Source of the DNA: Zonotrichia leucophrys gambelii
Lineage: Eukaryota > Chordata > Aves > Passeriformes > Passerellidae
Direction: 5' to 3'
Assembly: GCF_028769735.1 (NCBI RefSeq)
Contig: NW_026992285.1
Location: 124,001-188,000, forward strand
Length of the DNA stretch: 64,000 nt
Part shown: in pieces, positions 45,178-56,729 of the stretch
How positions within the stretch are numbered: position 1 is the stretch's first letter
Layout of the letters: each line of letters opens with the position of its first letter
Made by a program: the position numbers and the translations under genes
Notes under the pieces: generated by a model
What the model saw: only the letters and a program-made list of their open reading frames with translations
Told to the model about the DNA's origin: nothing
The model's database searches: none

Positions 45178-46905
45178 CTGGCATCTTTATTTTTGGAAAG
45201 ATCCAGAAAAGTTTGCCAATTTGTAGCATGGAACGGCCCTGTCGGCCAAGGTGAGAGACCGCAATCATAGGCCATTTTACGTGGGAAAAAGAAGTCATTT
45301 TGCCAGGATCTGGGGATCAGATGAAAGGTGGCCTTTGGGTCTGAAATACTTGCAGGGTCCTAGATGCTGTCAGTTTTAGTTTTGGAGAAATCCAGCAAAG
45401 TTGGCCAATTTCTAGCCTGAAACCCACCTGTCAGCTGGGGCGAGGGGCCACAAAGGGAGGCAATTTTCCATGGGAAAAAGAAATCATTTCCCCATGTACT
45501 GGGGATCAGATAAACGGTGGCCTTTGGGACTCAAGGTAATTCAGGGTCCAAGTTGCTGGCAGCTTTTTGTAGAAACCCAGCAAAGTTTGCCAAATTCTAG
45601 CCTGAAAACCACATGTCAGCCAGGGCGAGGGGCCACAAAGAGAGAAAATTTTCCATGGGAAAAAGAAGTCATTTCCCCATGTACTGGGGATCAGATGAAA
45701 GGTGGCCTTTGGGGCTCTAAGTAATGTAGGGTCCTAGTTGCTGGCACCTTTAGTTTTTAGAAACCCAGCAAAGTTTGCCAAATTCTAGCCTGAAAAACAC
45801 CTGTTGGTCAGGGCGAGGGGCAACAAATGGAGGCCATTTTCCATGGGAAAAAGAAGTAATTTCCCCAGGGTCTGGGAATCAGATGAAAGGTGGCATTTGG
45901 GGCTCTAGGGACTTGCAGGATCTTACTTGCTGGCAGCTTTAATTTTGGAGAAATCCAGCAAAGTTGTCAAATTTCTAACCTGGCCCCACCCTTTCGATCA
46001 AAGTGAGTGACTGCAAACAGAGACCATTTTCCATGGGAAAAAAAAGTCATTTCCCCAGGGTCGGGAGACGTGATGAAATGTGACCTTTGAGGCTCTAAAG
46101 ACTCTCAGGGTCCTAGTTGCTGGCAGCTTTAGTTTTGGCGAAATCCAGCTAAGTTAGCTACTTTTAAGCCTGGCACCACCCTGTCGGCCAGGGAAATTGA
46201 GCGCCAGCAGAGATCTCTTTCCATGGGAAAAAGAAGTCATTTTCCGAGGATCTGGGGATCAGATGAAAGGTGGTGTCTGGGGCTCTAAGGACTTGCAGAG
46301 TCCTAGTTGCTGGCAACTTCAGTTTTGGAGAAATCCAGCAAAGTTGGCAAATTTCTACTAGGGCATTGCCCTGTGGCCAGGGCGATTGGTCGCAAATGGA
46401 TGTTTTTTTCTGTGGGAAATAGAAGTAATTTCCCCAGGGTCTGGGCATCAGATGAAAGGTGGCCTTTAGGGCTCTTAGGACTTACAGGGTCCTAGTGGCT
46501 TGCAGTTTTACTTTTGGAGAAATCCAGCAATGTTTGCCCATTTGTAGCTTGGAACTGCCCTGTTGGCCTGGGCAAGAGTCCGCAAACAGAGGCCATTTTC
46601 CATGGCACAAAGAGATCATCTCCCAAGGATATGGGGATCAGATGAACGGTGGCATTTGGGGCTCAAAAGAATGTAGGGTCCTAGTTGCTGGCAGCTTTAA
46701 TTTTCGAGAAGTGCAGCAAAGTTTACCAATTTCTAGCAGGGCGCCGCCCTGTTAACCAGGGAAATTGACAGGAAACAGAGGCCATTTTCTATGAGAAAAA
46801 GTAGTCATTTCCCGAGGGTCTGGGGATCAGATGAAAGGTGGCCTTTAGAGCTCTAAATACTTGCAGGGTCCTAGTTGCTGGAAGTTTTAGTTTTGGAGAA
46901 AACAT

Positions 46906-47490
46906 GCAGGTGACGAGATGTTAGATAGAAATTCAGAGCTCTCCGAAGCTAAGCGCCGGTCCTGGGTTTCTTTCAGCAGAAGCCGCGCCTCAGAGTGCGG
47001 CGCGACCGGCACAATGCACTGTGCACGAAGAAGTCTTTTCTTTGCCTCTGGGAGACAGAAAGAGTGGCAACTTTTGAAAGGTGAAGAACAAAGCCACACA
47101 ACACCGGGATTGTGTGCGCGGCTTTCAAACTGAAAGAGAAGAGTAGCTTACCTCTCTCCTGCCTTTTCCATTCACATTAGCATTCGAACTGAAGGAATTT
47201 TGGACAATTTCCTTTTGCTTCTTGCACAACACTATGCAGCACTCTGTAGAAAGTCTAGTGCAAGATCAGGAGATGTTTTCTGTAGTGGCTTAGGCACTCC
47301 TTGTGAGACATAGTGGAAAAGCTTTTTGCTAAGATGTAGGCAACAAGAGACGTTAAAGACAGAGACACGGCGCTTTCTGAAGCTAAGCACCAGTCCCAGA
47401 CATATTTCGGCAGAAGCCGCCCTCCAGAGCGTACCACGAGCGGCACAATGCTCTGTGAGCGAAGAAGCCACTTTTTTGCCTCTGGGGTAC
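46906..47490 (+). repeat. Direct repeat pair of about 151-155 bp
   Basis: 46906-47056 and 47336-47490 are diverged direct copies, sharing GAAGCTAAGC, CGGCACAATGC, GAAGAAG and TTTGCCTCTGGG in order, about 430 bp apart. They lie between the array edge and the Env TM remnant. Their origin is unknown; decayed LTR or 5' env sequence is possible. Confidence 0.75.
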
Positions 47491-47509
47491 TTAAAGAAGA
47501 AGCGCAAGC

Positions 47510-48183
47510 TTAAGACCAAATTGCCACAATTGTGTAGCAGTTTGGGCACTCTGTCCGGATTAATAGTGCCAGTCCTTACGACAGGTGTCTCTGCTGGTCA
47601 AGCTTTGACTACGCTTAATAAGTTGGGATGCTGGATGGTCAAACAATTAAAGGTAAGGTCAGATATTTTACATCAGATTCTCACTGATGTACATACCATT
47701 AGACATGGCACACTGCAAAATAGATCTTCTATCTATTTGTTTTTAGCACATGGGCACGAGTGTTAGGATTTTGAAGGAATGTGTTGTATGAACCTCTGTG
47801 TCCATTCTGCAGTCATTCACAGCAAACTCATACAATGACAAGATAACATGAAGAAATTGACTGGAAATAAGTGGGGTATGCATGAATGGTTTGAGGGATT
47901 GGAAAGAACTGGATGGTTGAAAGATCTCGTAAAGGGAGCTTTGTTATCACTTGTAGTCAATATTATATTGCTTTGTGTTATTCCATGCATCATGAAACTG
48001 GTGAGCCTCTTGGAAGAAAATACGGTGGAAAGGGTCTGGATGTTGCAAGAAGAAGAAGGGGGAATTGTAGCAATGTATCTGAACCACTTAGACTGCAGGG
48101 TGCACCAGCCATCCAGCTTGGAACTGTTCTTATCAGAATTTTCTCCGGGCCCTCTGGAATTCATCAAGGTTACTAAGACATAA
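47510..48183 (+). pseudogene. env: Alpharetrovirus-like Env TM remnant
   Basis: One plus-strand frame, broken by a TAG near 47764 and a TGA near 47842, reads through the whole TM subunit of an avian-leukosis-type envelope. In order: a hydrophobic internal fusion-peptide-like stretch, LTTLNKLGCWMVKQ, a heptad region, LFLAHGHEC with a further cysteine pair after the first stop, then a membrane anchor (SLVVNIILLCVIPCIMK) and a short tail. The surface subunit upstream is not recognisable. These proteins mediate membrane fusion in exogenous relatives; this copy is non-functional. Confidence 0.8.
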
Positions 48184-48450
48184 GCTGTGCTAAAATAAGA
48201 AAGAGAAACTGAGAAACCAAATTCAAATACCACAAGAACTTGATAACGGGGGGCAGCAAAGCGCCTGGACTGTAACCAAACACATCTTCTGAGAGGTGCA
48301 CGCAGAATGCGTGGACAAGACAAAGGCACCAATAAGAAATGTGGGACTAGCGTGTGCAGAGAGTTAGAATGTGTAAGTGCATCATGTCAACAATAAACAG
48401 CTTCTGCTTAATCCTCTTGGTCCGTTGTCCAGTAGTCCTGAATTTCCCAC
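48184..48450 (+). mobile_element. Probable 3' LTR after the TM remnant
   Basis: A G run at 48248-48253 could be a polypurine tract remnant. CCAAT occurs near 48330 and AATAAACAG at 48392-48399, followed by a T-rich tail ending near ...TTTCCCA. The short size fits alpharetrovirus LTRs. Exact ends and TSD were not found. Confidence 0.5.
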
Positions 48451-48650
48451 AAGAGATACTGAAAAGGCTCCGATTTTAATGATAGAGTTACTGTCTAGAT
48501 GATGGGAATAGTTCTTTCAAATCCTTCCCTTGCTGACATCAGTAAGTTTCATCTTTTCATGATTGTACTGGTGGCTATACATTAGTTATGAATAGAAGGG
48601 AATGAGTTTTAGGGATATGTTGCAAGGAAATAGATTGGTAGCTCTGCTTC

Positions 48651-49069
48651 TGTTAGCGTTCAGAAACATATAATCACCAGAATGATTATATGTAGGTGCT
48701 TTTATTCAAGAGCTCTGGGTATCAGGGGTGTCAACCCAAATCTGACTCCGACATGGGTTCGGAATGAACATGTTTTTATATTCTATCGTTATATAGCTTT
48801 CATGTTAATTATTAAACTTATATTGTTCTATTGTATGCAAAAATTTCAGCCAAGCATGGCTCCTTGTGGCCCCCCCCTTAAATTTCTAACATAGTTTCTC
48901 ATTATTCTTTTTATGGTTATGCAATAATTATATTTAATTACTAAACAATCATCACATCTAACAATTATATCATTTATCATACTGCTTACGCAGGTGCAAT
49001 GATCTAACAAAATACAAAGCCTAACATTTTCAGAGTCTATCTTTAACATTTTCCAGGGCCCCACTATCA
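48651..49069 (-). mobile_element. Solo LTR, family B copy 2
   Basis: 419 bp, same ends as 41924-42329, flanked by exact CTTC (48647-48650 and 49070-49073). AATAAAAGC on the minus strand. Confidence 0.92.
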
Positions 49070-49073
49070 CTTC

Positions 49074-50299
49074 CATTTCCATTGTCTAAGAAGAACTCCG
49101 ATTATTTTTGGACTTTTCATAGACCTCTGACTAGATTAGCATTTGTCTTTGATTGACCCTGCAAATTTTAGGCTACTAGACTTGACCAATGAATGGAAAG
49201 GGGAAAGTCACAGAGCTTAGGTGGTTCCCTTGTCAGCAACTTCTCAGTAGTAGGGAGATTTCTGTCCTCAAGTTTGTAACTTCAGCTAGCAGATTATGCT
49301 CACTCCAAAAGAAGGTGAGAAGGTTGCTTCCCTAAATGGTCCAATAATTCTTCCTGCTTATTTGTGACTCTTTTGTATGACTGAATTTTGTATTACTGGA
49401 GTTTGTTACAAAAAGTTGGATTAAATTGCATGCATCCGCTCTTGGGGGAAACAGAGTATTTAGCCAATAGCATCTAGACTTTTATCAACCTGAGATTGAC
49501 TGAACAGACTGGACGCTTAAAACACAGTAATTCCTGCTAGCTCCAATTCCATTTTTAGGCTCAACAAACCAAATGATAAACCTGCACCAGTAGGGAGGGT
49601 CATTGAATTGGACTTTCTCCATTTTAGAGAGAAACTAATGAAAAAGTTTCACCAGAATCAGAGCAGACTGTAAAACAAGAAGAGCATCATGAAAAGAGGC
49701 CAATCCTATCCTCTTAGTATTGCTAGTTGTGATTGGACATGAATGAAATGTGTCAACTCTGTGTTCCTGTGTATCACATCAGTAACAGGTACTTCAGCTG
49801 CTGTACTTGTCTCCTAAAGCTAAGAACAGAATCCAAATAATTGTGATTCCATGGTCACAATTCACCCTGTGATGCTGACAGGTGAAAAAGGAGTGTAAGG
49901 TGCACGGGTAAATTAACTTGAATGGCCTATCTAAATCAGTGGCCACTGATTTCCTGAAGGCTTCAACAGGTCAGTTGACCATCTTTTTATTGGGATTCTT
50001 TTTAACCTTTCCCCATTAGTTCAGCCTCTGCTCTCAAGCCTTTGCTGACATTTCAAGTATCTCGATAGCCTGGAAATGTGTTGTCTTTATTTATCACATT
50101 ATTCCCTTTCAAGGGGTTGTTTGCCTCAAGTCTCATTTTTGCTGGTTTTCTGCTAGTTCATTGTCAGAGGGCAGCAGGTGTTTTGTAAGAGCAAGTACAG
50201 AATCCTATAGCTTGCTTTTCTTTTTATTTGGCCTGTCTAGAAAATGGAATGACTGAACATCTCCAACAGGATTTTCTCTCCCCATTATGTTTCACTGGA
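49074..50299. other. No recognised gene or repeat
   Basis: AT-rich DNA without long reading frames, tandem structure or LTR signatures. Confidence 0.5.
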
Positions 50300-50645
50300 A
50301 GGGCAGATGCAAATTTTCTACCTAAACTCTTGGCACGGAAGAAACTAGTGGTTTGCTGTTGCATATAGGTAGAAGCTTACAAAAGGAAGACCTTGGGCTG
50401 AGGCCCGTTACTTTGGCTAAGTAGAAAAGGACTATGGGAAGGTGAGGCAGCTGAATTAGAGGTAGATCAACTTCTAGAACCATCGCGTGTTCACAGCTTG
50501 GTGTATGGTGGTTGGTTGAATGATGTTTGTTATGGCTTAAAGCTATGTAACTGATAAAGGCCTGAGTGCTTCAAAAGCCTGTTTTTTGCAATAAAGCAGC
50601 TCTCCTTTGCACCTGCCTGGGGACTCTGCATCACTACGGACCCTC
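50300..50645 (+). mobile_element. Possible solo LTR
   Basis: The 3' part has CAATAAAGCAGCTCTCC near 50589-50605, after a TATA-poor stretch with AAAGCTATG, and a GT/CT-rich tail, like LTR R and U5. The start near 50300 is arbitrary and no TSD was found. Confidence 0.4.
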
Positions 50646-53600
50646 ACTCCCAGTTTGCCAAGGAGCTGATCAGTAGAAATGTTGCAGAGCTGCTGTGTGC
50701 ATATGAGCAGAATGTCAGAGAGTCAAGCAGTGGACATTTCTGGGGTTTAGTACAATGCTGCTGCATTGGTGCCAGTTTAGTTGGTTTTCCATCAGTGGCC
50801 TTTCTGTCTAGAAGTACACTGCCCAGAGACTTTCTAGCATTTGATGCCATTTCCTTCCTGTTGTTTTAATGCCTTCCTTCAGTTGAAAGGATGATACAAT
50901 CTTTACATTTTGAGGATCCCTATTAGGAAACACTATGCCAGAAGAGTTATCGCTCCCTTTTCTACTGCCTCCTTTGTAATTTTCAGAGACTCATTTCAAA
51001 TTTCTGCTAATGTCAATAAGAATACTGAGACTACTTAGCAGGGTTGATGCTGTCAGCTGCTTTCCTCTTTCATACTGCTTCATACTGTATGTGAATTAAT
51101 GGCCTCATTTTGTCATCTGCATTTTGCTGTGATCCAAAGCTAATATTCCAGGCCTGTGAACACAAAAGGAAGTCTTTGTCTTTTTCAAGAACTACCCCTT
51201 GGATGATTTGTGTTCATTTTGATTTCTACAGTGTTAGCCCTGTTACAGAAAAAAATATAGATTGTACTCTCTTCTTGTGTACTCTCTTCTTGTGCTCTCA
51301 TTCCCCCCTCTCTGCTTTGCATGCCCTAGTTAATCTACTGGCGTGACTCATTTGGCATCATCTCATAGTGCAAATTCTGCATAGTTTCATGTACTTACAA
51401 ATGCCAGTTGCCAAGGAGCTTATATAACCATTCAAGGGGCAAAGAATTGTAGGGCTGGGCAACTTCAGGTGCTCAAACTGTAAGTGGTTAAGTCATGCCA
51501 TATTAAAATGACAGAGCAAATCAGTTGATATAGGACTTACAGCCGGACACCTCTGAGAATAGCAGCTTGTCAGCAACGACACAGCCATCTTCCTAGCTCT
51601 ATTCCAGAAAGAGAAAAGGGACACCTTCAATGGTTAAGATGTTTGGCATGAGAAAACAGCAAGAAATGTACCACAAAATACTTGAGCCAGATAAACTGTG
51701 TTTTTCTAGTGAGAACTTTGCAGTTGTTCTTTCTTGTCTGTGCCTTTACTTTTCACAGAAGACAGGGGGGCATTAATTATTATTGTTCTTTTGTTTTCTT
51801 TCATTGGACTCCCTCTTTCCACCTGCAATTAACAATTTTGCCTTTCTTTACTGGCTTCTCTTTACTTACGGGAGTTTGCATGAGGTCATCCAATCTTGTC
51901 ATAAGCATTCTCATACAGTGGAAAGAAGTAGAAGGTACATCTAAATGGATAAAACAAACCCACAAAAATAGAGGTTTTTTTACAGTCTTCTGTGAGAACA
52001 TTAGGACACAAGATATCTCTGAACCGAGTTATGCTGTATTGATTTAACATTTAGTCCACTCATTGCTATTATTACAAGTGTTTGGCCTTTAGTGCATAGC
52101 CTTTGAAATCATCCAGTCCAATATTTCGGCTAATTTTGTTTTATTTCTAGCGAGGGCTTTGTTTCTTAAGGAATAGTTCAGAGCAAGAGCGTCCACGGTA
52201 GAGTTCTGCTGCCATAATCAAAAGCGTCGTAAATTCTGGTACAGTTTGTGCTGGTAATACGTCTAGGAAAGAAAGATTTTACATATTTTTTGACTTTCAA
52301 ATGTAACCATTATTTGAAATAGTTAAAAGTTAGGGGTGTTTTCCTGTTTCCCCCCCTCCCCAAAATACTTCTCTCTGGAATGTTACCCAGGGATTACACA
52401 TAAAAGCCCACCCTGTAAAATATGTTGCAGATACTCTGCAGTAAGTGCAGCTTAGCAGCTAGAGATGAAAACGTGGGTTAAATGACATTCTTTCTGCAGT
52501 GATGGAAACTCTGTCTACGCAGACATACTCAACAAAGTTATGATGGCTTAGCTCCTGTCCTAAAGTTAATGTGCATGTTAAAACTTTCCAAGAAGGTGAA
52601 TTCAAGCTCCTTCATTGCTCTGTGCTGGAGTCCCAAGAGAATTTCAGTGTGCTTCTTGTAATTTACAGCTGTCACTGCTTAGCTCTTCAACATGAGACTC
52701 CCTCATAACTGATGAAAGTTATCTAGTTAAGAGTGGGTCAAAGACATGGTCCTGCTCTAGAAGGAGATGAGAAGGTTTTTGCAGTCTTTGTCATCTTTAC
52801 GGCTTGTGATTTCTATACGAAACCAGTGGGAAGTTTTCTGAAGGCAGTCCAGAAGCTGGCAATATGAACAGCTTTGAACCCAACACTTGCTGCAGTGCTA
52901 CCATGGTGGTACCAGAAAGGACTTAAAAATTTAAAAGGGCAAACAAAGCAGTTGGAAGGAAAAGAACATTAACCATTATTCTGTTCTTCTAATATATCCT
53001 TCTTTAAATCATCATTTTCATGCAGTTTCACGGCTTGCATTGGTATCCCTCAAAAGGAATCTGAGACAGAGTAAGCTTTTTAATGGAGGAGATGCGACAA
53101 ACGCAGGCCAAGTTGCCTTTTTTGACATCAAAAACCAGTTATGCTTGAACTACCCTTTTCTTAAGGTACTTAGCTTACACTAAAAAATTTTACTCATGAT
53201 TGAGCAAATTTTACTGTCATGACTGAGTAAATTTTACTGTCAGAATTTTACTGTCATGATTGGCATTGAAACTTTTCAAGGAAAGCTCTGAATAGCAATG
53301 TTTGTGCAAAAATAGTATTTTATCTCCTGTATTTGTGTGAAGCAGGTAAGCCTTTTGCTGTCACCAGTGTTGCGTAACCTTTCATGTCAAATCTCTCTTC
53401 ATATCCATATTCTGCTTAAGGGTTATTAATCTACTTTAGAATTGGCACATGGAATAAGACTACTTTTTCTTTTTGAAAGCTAATGACATTTGACCTACTT
53501 ACAGCAAATAATTCATTAATTGTAAGTCCCCAGCTAGCCTCTTTTACGCATATTCTAACCTTCTAGAGAAGTAACAAAAGCACTCTCCAATACTTTACTT

Positions 53601-54479
53601 TCTTAAGCACAAAAAATGCTTCCCTCCTTTGCAGTTGGCAACTCTAAAATGAACCACATGCCTGCAGTATTTTAATGTGCACCATATTTAGCCAAGTAAT
53701 TCAAAACAAATAAAAAGCAGTCCCTTCAATTTGGAAATATTTTTAAATTGTTTTTGAATATACAAAACATATCCTTACTGTAGGCATTGCATGCAGATTT
53801 AATGATCGTGAAAGCAAACCCTATGTTTCTGTTCAGATAGCACGGTTTTCCACAGTTTTCCACAATTGTTCTTGGCACAGTTTTCTACTCATGTGACTGT
53901 TAGGACACTTGAAGGTACTTTTAAGGTACTGTAGTAAGCAGAAAAGGAGGAGAGGTTGTGCCTTATTTCTGGCTTCCTTTGGTTTTCTTCCTCTTGCTCT
54001 TTTTCACGTCACCTTTCTAGATACTGTGATTCAGATTTGCAGTTTACTAAGCTATGTTTTCTGTCTGGAATTCTTGTAAATTCCGAAAGGAACCCAACCT
54101 GTAAATATGAATCTTTTTATGATTTGCTGGCTACATAGAAAATCTTTCTGCTGCTCTAAAATGCTTTTATTTGATATGCATTTTTATCACCATTCAAAAC
54201 AAAAGAGAACAGTTCCTCCATTCACTGCTTTCGTACTGGATTCAGTTCAATGTGCCCTAACGATGCAAAAAAGTCCTGCTGGAAGAAAGGATCTGCATAC
54301 AAATTGACCAACACATGTGCTATGCGGGTGTTGTAAAGTTTCAAAGTTTCTCTACCTTTCTGGCAGTCTGTCTTCACAGCAAGACTTGATGAGGTATTTT
54401 GCTAGCGTTTATTTTACAGAAAGCAATAACAAAACAAGCAAAGTAGAGCAGCAAAAGAAGATAGCAGCAAAAGGTACAT
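50646..54479. other. No recognised gene; a small tandem repeat at 53185-53262
   Basis: About 3.8 kb of AT-rich sequence with scattered short frames. The only local structure I see is three or four copies of a ~23-bp unit (AAATTTTACTGTCATGACTG-like) at 53185-53262. No exon, RNA gene or LTR is evident. Confidence 0.5.
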
Positions 54480-55157
54480 TATCCCCTCTGTTATTTATCA
54501 TTGTTGAAAGAAATTTTTTCTCGCCATGTGGGAACTCAGCACATCCCTCTGGATGTTCAGTGTTGCCAAGAACCCTCTCGGGGGGCTCAGAGACCCTGGC
54601 ATGTTGCCCAGAACACCTGGTGGCTTGATTTTAATCCTTCTAATGAAGTGCCACCTGTGTATGAGGACATGAGAGTCACAAAGTTTAAATGGTGTAAAAA
54701 TGGAGTGTTCACAGGGGGAAAATATAGATTTTAGGATTTTTGGTATAGGGGTTATGGTGACAAGATGCAGGAACCTGGGTGTGTCTCGTCCTTCTTCTTT
54801 CTTCTTCATGTTCTCCATTTTCTGCAATGATGTTGGCACTTTGAGATTGGTTTAGAATAGAAGGGCACTGTCTAACATAAGTGATAGGTATTGGGAATTA
54901 AAAGTAAATATGATATACGTAGTTTGTAGTATATAAGGGCGACATCGCCTCGGGGGCGGTCAGAGTGCTTGTGGCTGCCTTGCTGAGCTGACCTCGGCCG
55001 GGCAGAGAGAAAATTTTGTAGATAAGAAATAATAAACAACCAGAAGACCGAAAAGCAGAGAGTCCAGAGTCATTCTTCAGAGCACGGGCTGCCTCAGAAC
55101 CATCTCACACATCTAGGGGCAGAGACTAGGAGCCGGACCCGAGATCGCCATGTTACA
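54480..55157 (+). mobile_element. ERV 3' end with LTR
   Basis: Intact counterpart of the broken element at 6290-8177. TATATAA at 54930-54936 and AATAAA at 55031-55036 mark promoter and poly(A) signals; the right end is ...GCCATGTTACA. The internal/LTR junction was not resolved because the two copies are alike on both sides of it. Confidence 0.65.
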
Positions 55158-56097
55158 TAAAATACCTTAGTAGAGCTGAAGACTAGAAAAATGCAACTCT
55201 GTTCTGGATACATTAAAAGCAAAGCTATCTGTGGACAGAAGTGCCCAGCTTGATGCTGAGAACCCCTAGCTGGTTTCAGTAATCTGTCTGGAAAACTGCA
55301 TTTTCGGTGGGCTTTACTTGCGTGTCTGTAAGGTGGGGAGTTTATAAGTGGCCTTGAGCCCTGAGAGTGCCATGGGCACAGACACCCATCATGTAGCTCT
55401 CTGACCAGCCACAGCACACTGAGGCATGATGGATTACTCCCAGAGCTCACGTGGTAGAAAGGTTTTCTGCCCCTGTGAAGGACAACACATCCATTTTCTT
55501 GCATAGAGCCATTCTGTATGTTACAATGGTACCTTGAATTCATCAAGTGCTATATATATGCACAGTGGTCAGTGAGCTTGGATTCTTAAGCTTCTCGTGT
55601 TTGATCTGTTTTCTGCTTCAGTAAATAGCAAAACTTCCAAGGACTGCAATGACAAGAAGACGAAGCTGCTACGGTATTTCAAATGTTTGCCTAATAAAAT
55701 GGTGATTCTTGCACATATTCGCAATGGTAATTTCAGATACTGAAACACCAGCTCTGCTCAGGGCAATTCTGAAATTGACTTTAGCTGTTTTCCATGTTTC
55801 TTAGTGGGTGAACTGAGACACTTCTAGCTTTCAAGTCAAGGCGTTTGACAGCAGCCTCAAAAAGGCTCAGGCTGTTGGATGAAAAGGTGAAAAAACTGGG
55901 GTGAATGGAGGGAAATTTCACTTCTGGTTTATGTCATAGATTCAGCCAGATGATCAACAATCATTAGTTTAATGAGGTACCAGCGTAGTCTTTCACTCTC
56001 GCAGATCCCCAAAAGCTTAAACCATCCAGCAGCTTCTTCCTTGCAACAAGTGCCACAGTCAAAAGCCAGGCCTGGCTATCACCTTCTCCTCACAGCC
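55158..56097. other. No recognised gene or repeat
   Basis: A minus-strand 150-codon open frame (55094-55546) overlaps the LTR end and has no domain that I recognise. Nothing else stands out. Confidence 0.45.
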
Positions 56098-56612
56098 TAC
56101 AAACTTGGCCAAACGTACTGGTGATTCTCACTTTCCTTCTCAGTTACATGGACAAGCACATCCTCTCTGTGTCGCCAAGTCCTTAGTGAAACCAAACAGC
56201 AGTTCACCTTCAAACAGCTCAGTGTGCCAGGACAGAAAGTTTTCACTGACCTGTCCCCTTGCCTTTTCCTTGCAGCCTTTTATTTTCAGAGCACGTACTG
56301 AGGCATTGCACTTTGCTTCTCAGCTGAGTGCATTATCATATTGCTGGAGTCCCACGCGTCGATCTCCTTCTCGCACAAAGTGCTTCTGTTGAAACATGCT
56401 CATGTGATGCGTTTTCCTGCTCAGCTATTCACACCGTCACATTCTATGTCCTGCTTGCAGTCTGAATATAAATGGAGAAGTTTCTGGCTATGTCTCACAC
56501 ACACAGATGTACCAGGATGAAAAGGTTGCTTGGACCTTGCCACTTACTTTCGAAAACATCGATTCACTTCACAATCAAGAGACAGCTTTCTTTGCTTTCC
56601 ATCCCGCAAAAT

Positions 56613-56657
56613 TCACACACAGACACACAGACACAGACACAGACACACACACACACG
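56613..56657. repeat. (CA)n microsatellite
   Basis: Imperfect CACACA/CAGACA run. Confidence 0.9.
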
Positions 56658-56670
56658 AGAGCTATGCACT

Positions 56671-56704
56671 TTCTTTTTTTCTTTCTTTCTTTCTTTCTTT
56701 CTTA
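56671..56704. repeat. (CTTT)n microsatellite
   Basis: About seven CTTT units followed by CTTAGC. Confidence 0.92.
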
Positions 56705-56729
56705 GCTGCACTCACCTATTTCCCACCTT

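Larger units (their letters stand above)
32880..46895. repeat. Tandem array of a ~189-bp unit
   Basis: The unit repeats at 185-190 bp (mostly 189), measured from the motif CCATTTTCC at positions such as 33812, 34001, 34190; 39188, 39377, 39567, 39757; 43885, 44075, 44264. Conserved landmarks are TTTTGGAGAAATCCAGCAAAG, GGCCATTTTCCATGGGAAAAAG, and GTCATTTCCCCAGGGTCTGG. Uninterrupted blocks: 32880-35006, 36318-37660, 38720-41919, 42334-44737, 45182-46895. About 10.8 kb of array implies roughly 55-60 units, each clearly diverged from its neighbours. It resembles a satellite; I do not recognise its name. Confidence 0.93.
38950..46895. repeat. Array monomers, right type
   Basis: Units here carry GTCTGGGGATCAGATGAAAGG, GGCCTTTGGGGCTCTAAGGAC, TTGCAGGGTCCTAGTTGCTGG and GCCAATTTCTAGC. 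The change from the left type falls near 38.9-39.0 kb. Some far-apart units are more alike than neighbours, for example near 43951 and 46469. Confidence 0.8.

Noticed and set aside
32880..46895. Many 60-163 codon open frames in the array as a protein family
   Set aside because: They arise because the unit is a multiple of three. They occur on both strands, break within one to three units, and no frame stays open across the array.
32880..46895. CRISPR array
   Set aside because: Units are long, contiguous and diverged, with no short repeat-spacer pattern, and the DNA is vertebrate.
46935..47400. GAAGCTAAGC words resembling 5S rRNA
   Set aside because: Only the 10-base word matches; the remaining 5S landmarks are absent in both copies.
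54498..54839. 113-codon minus-strand frame over the LTR
   Set aside because: It lies on the opposite strand to an LTR homologous to 6290-8177 and is a chance frame.
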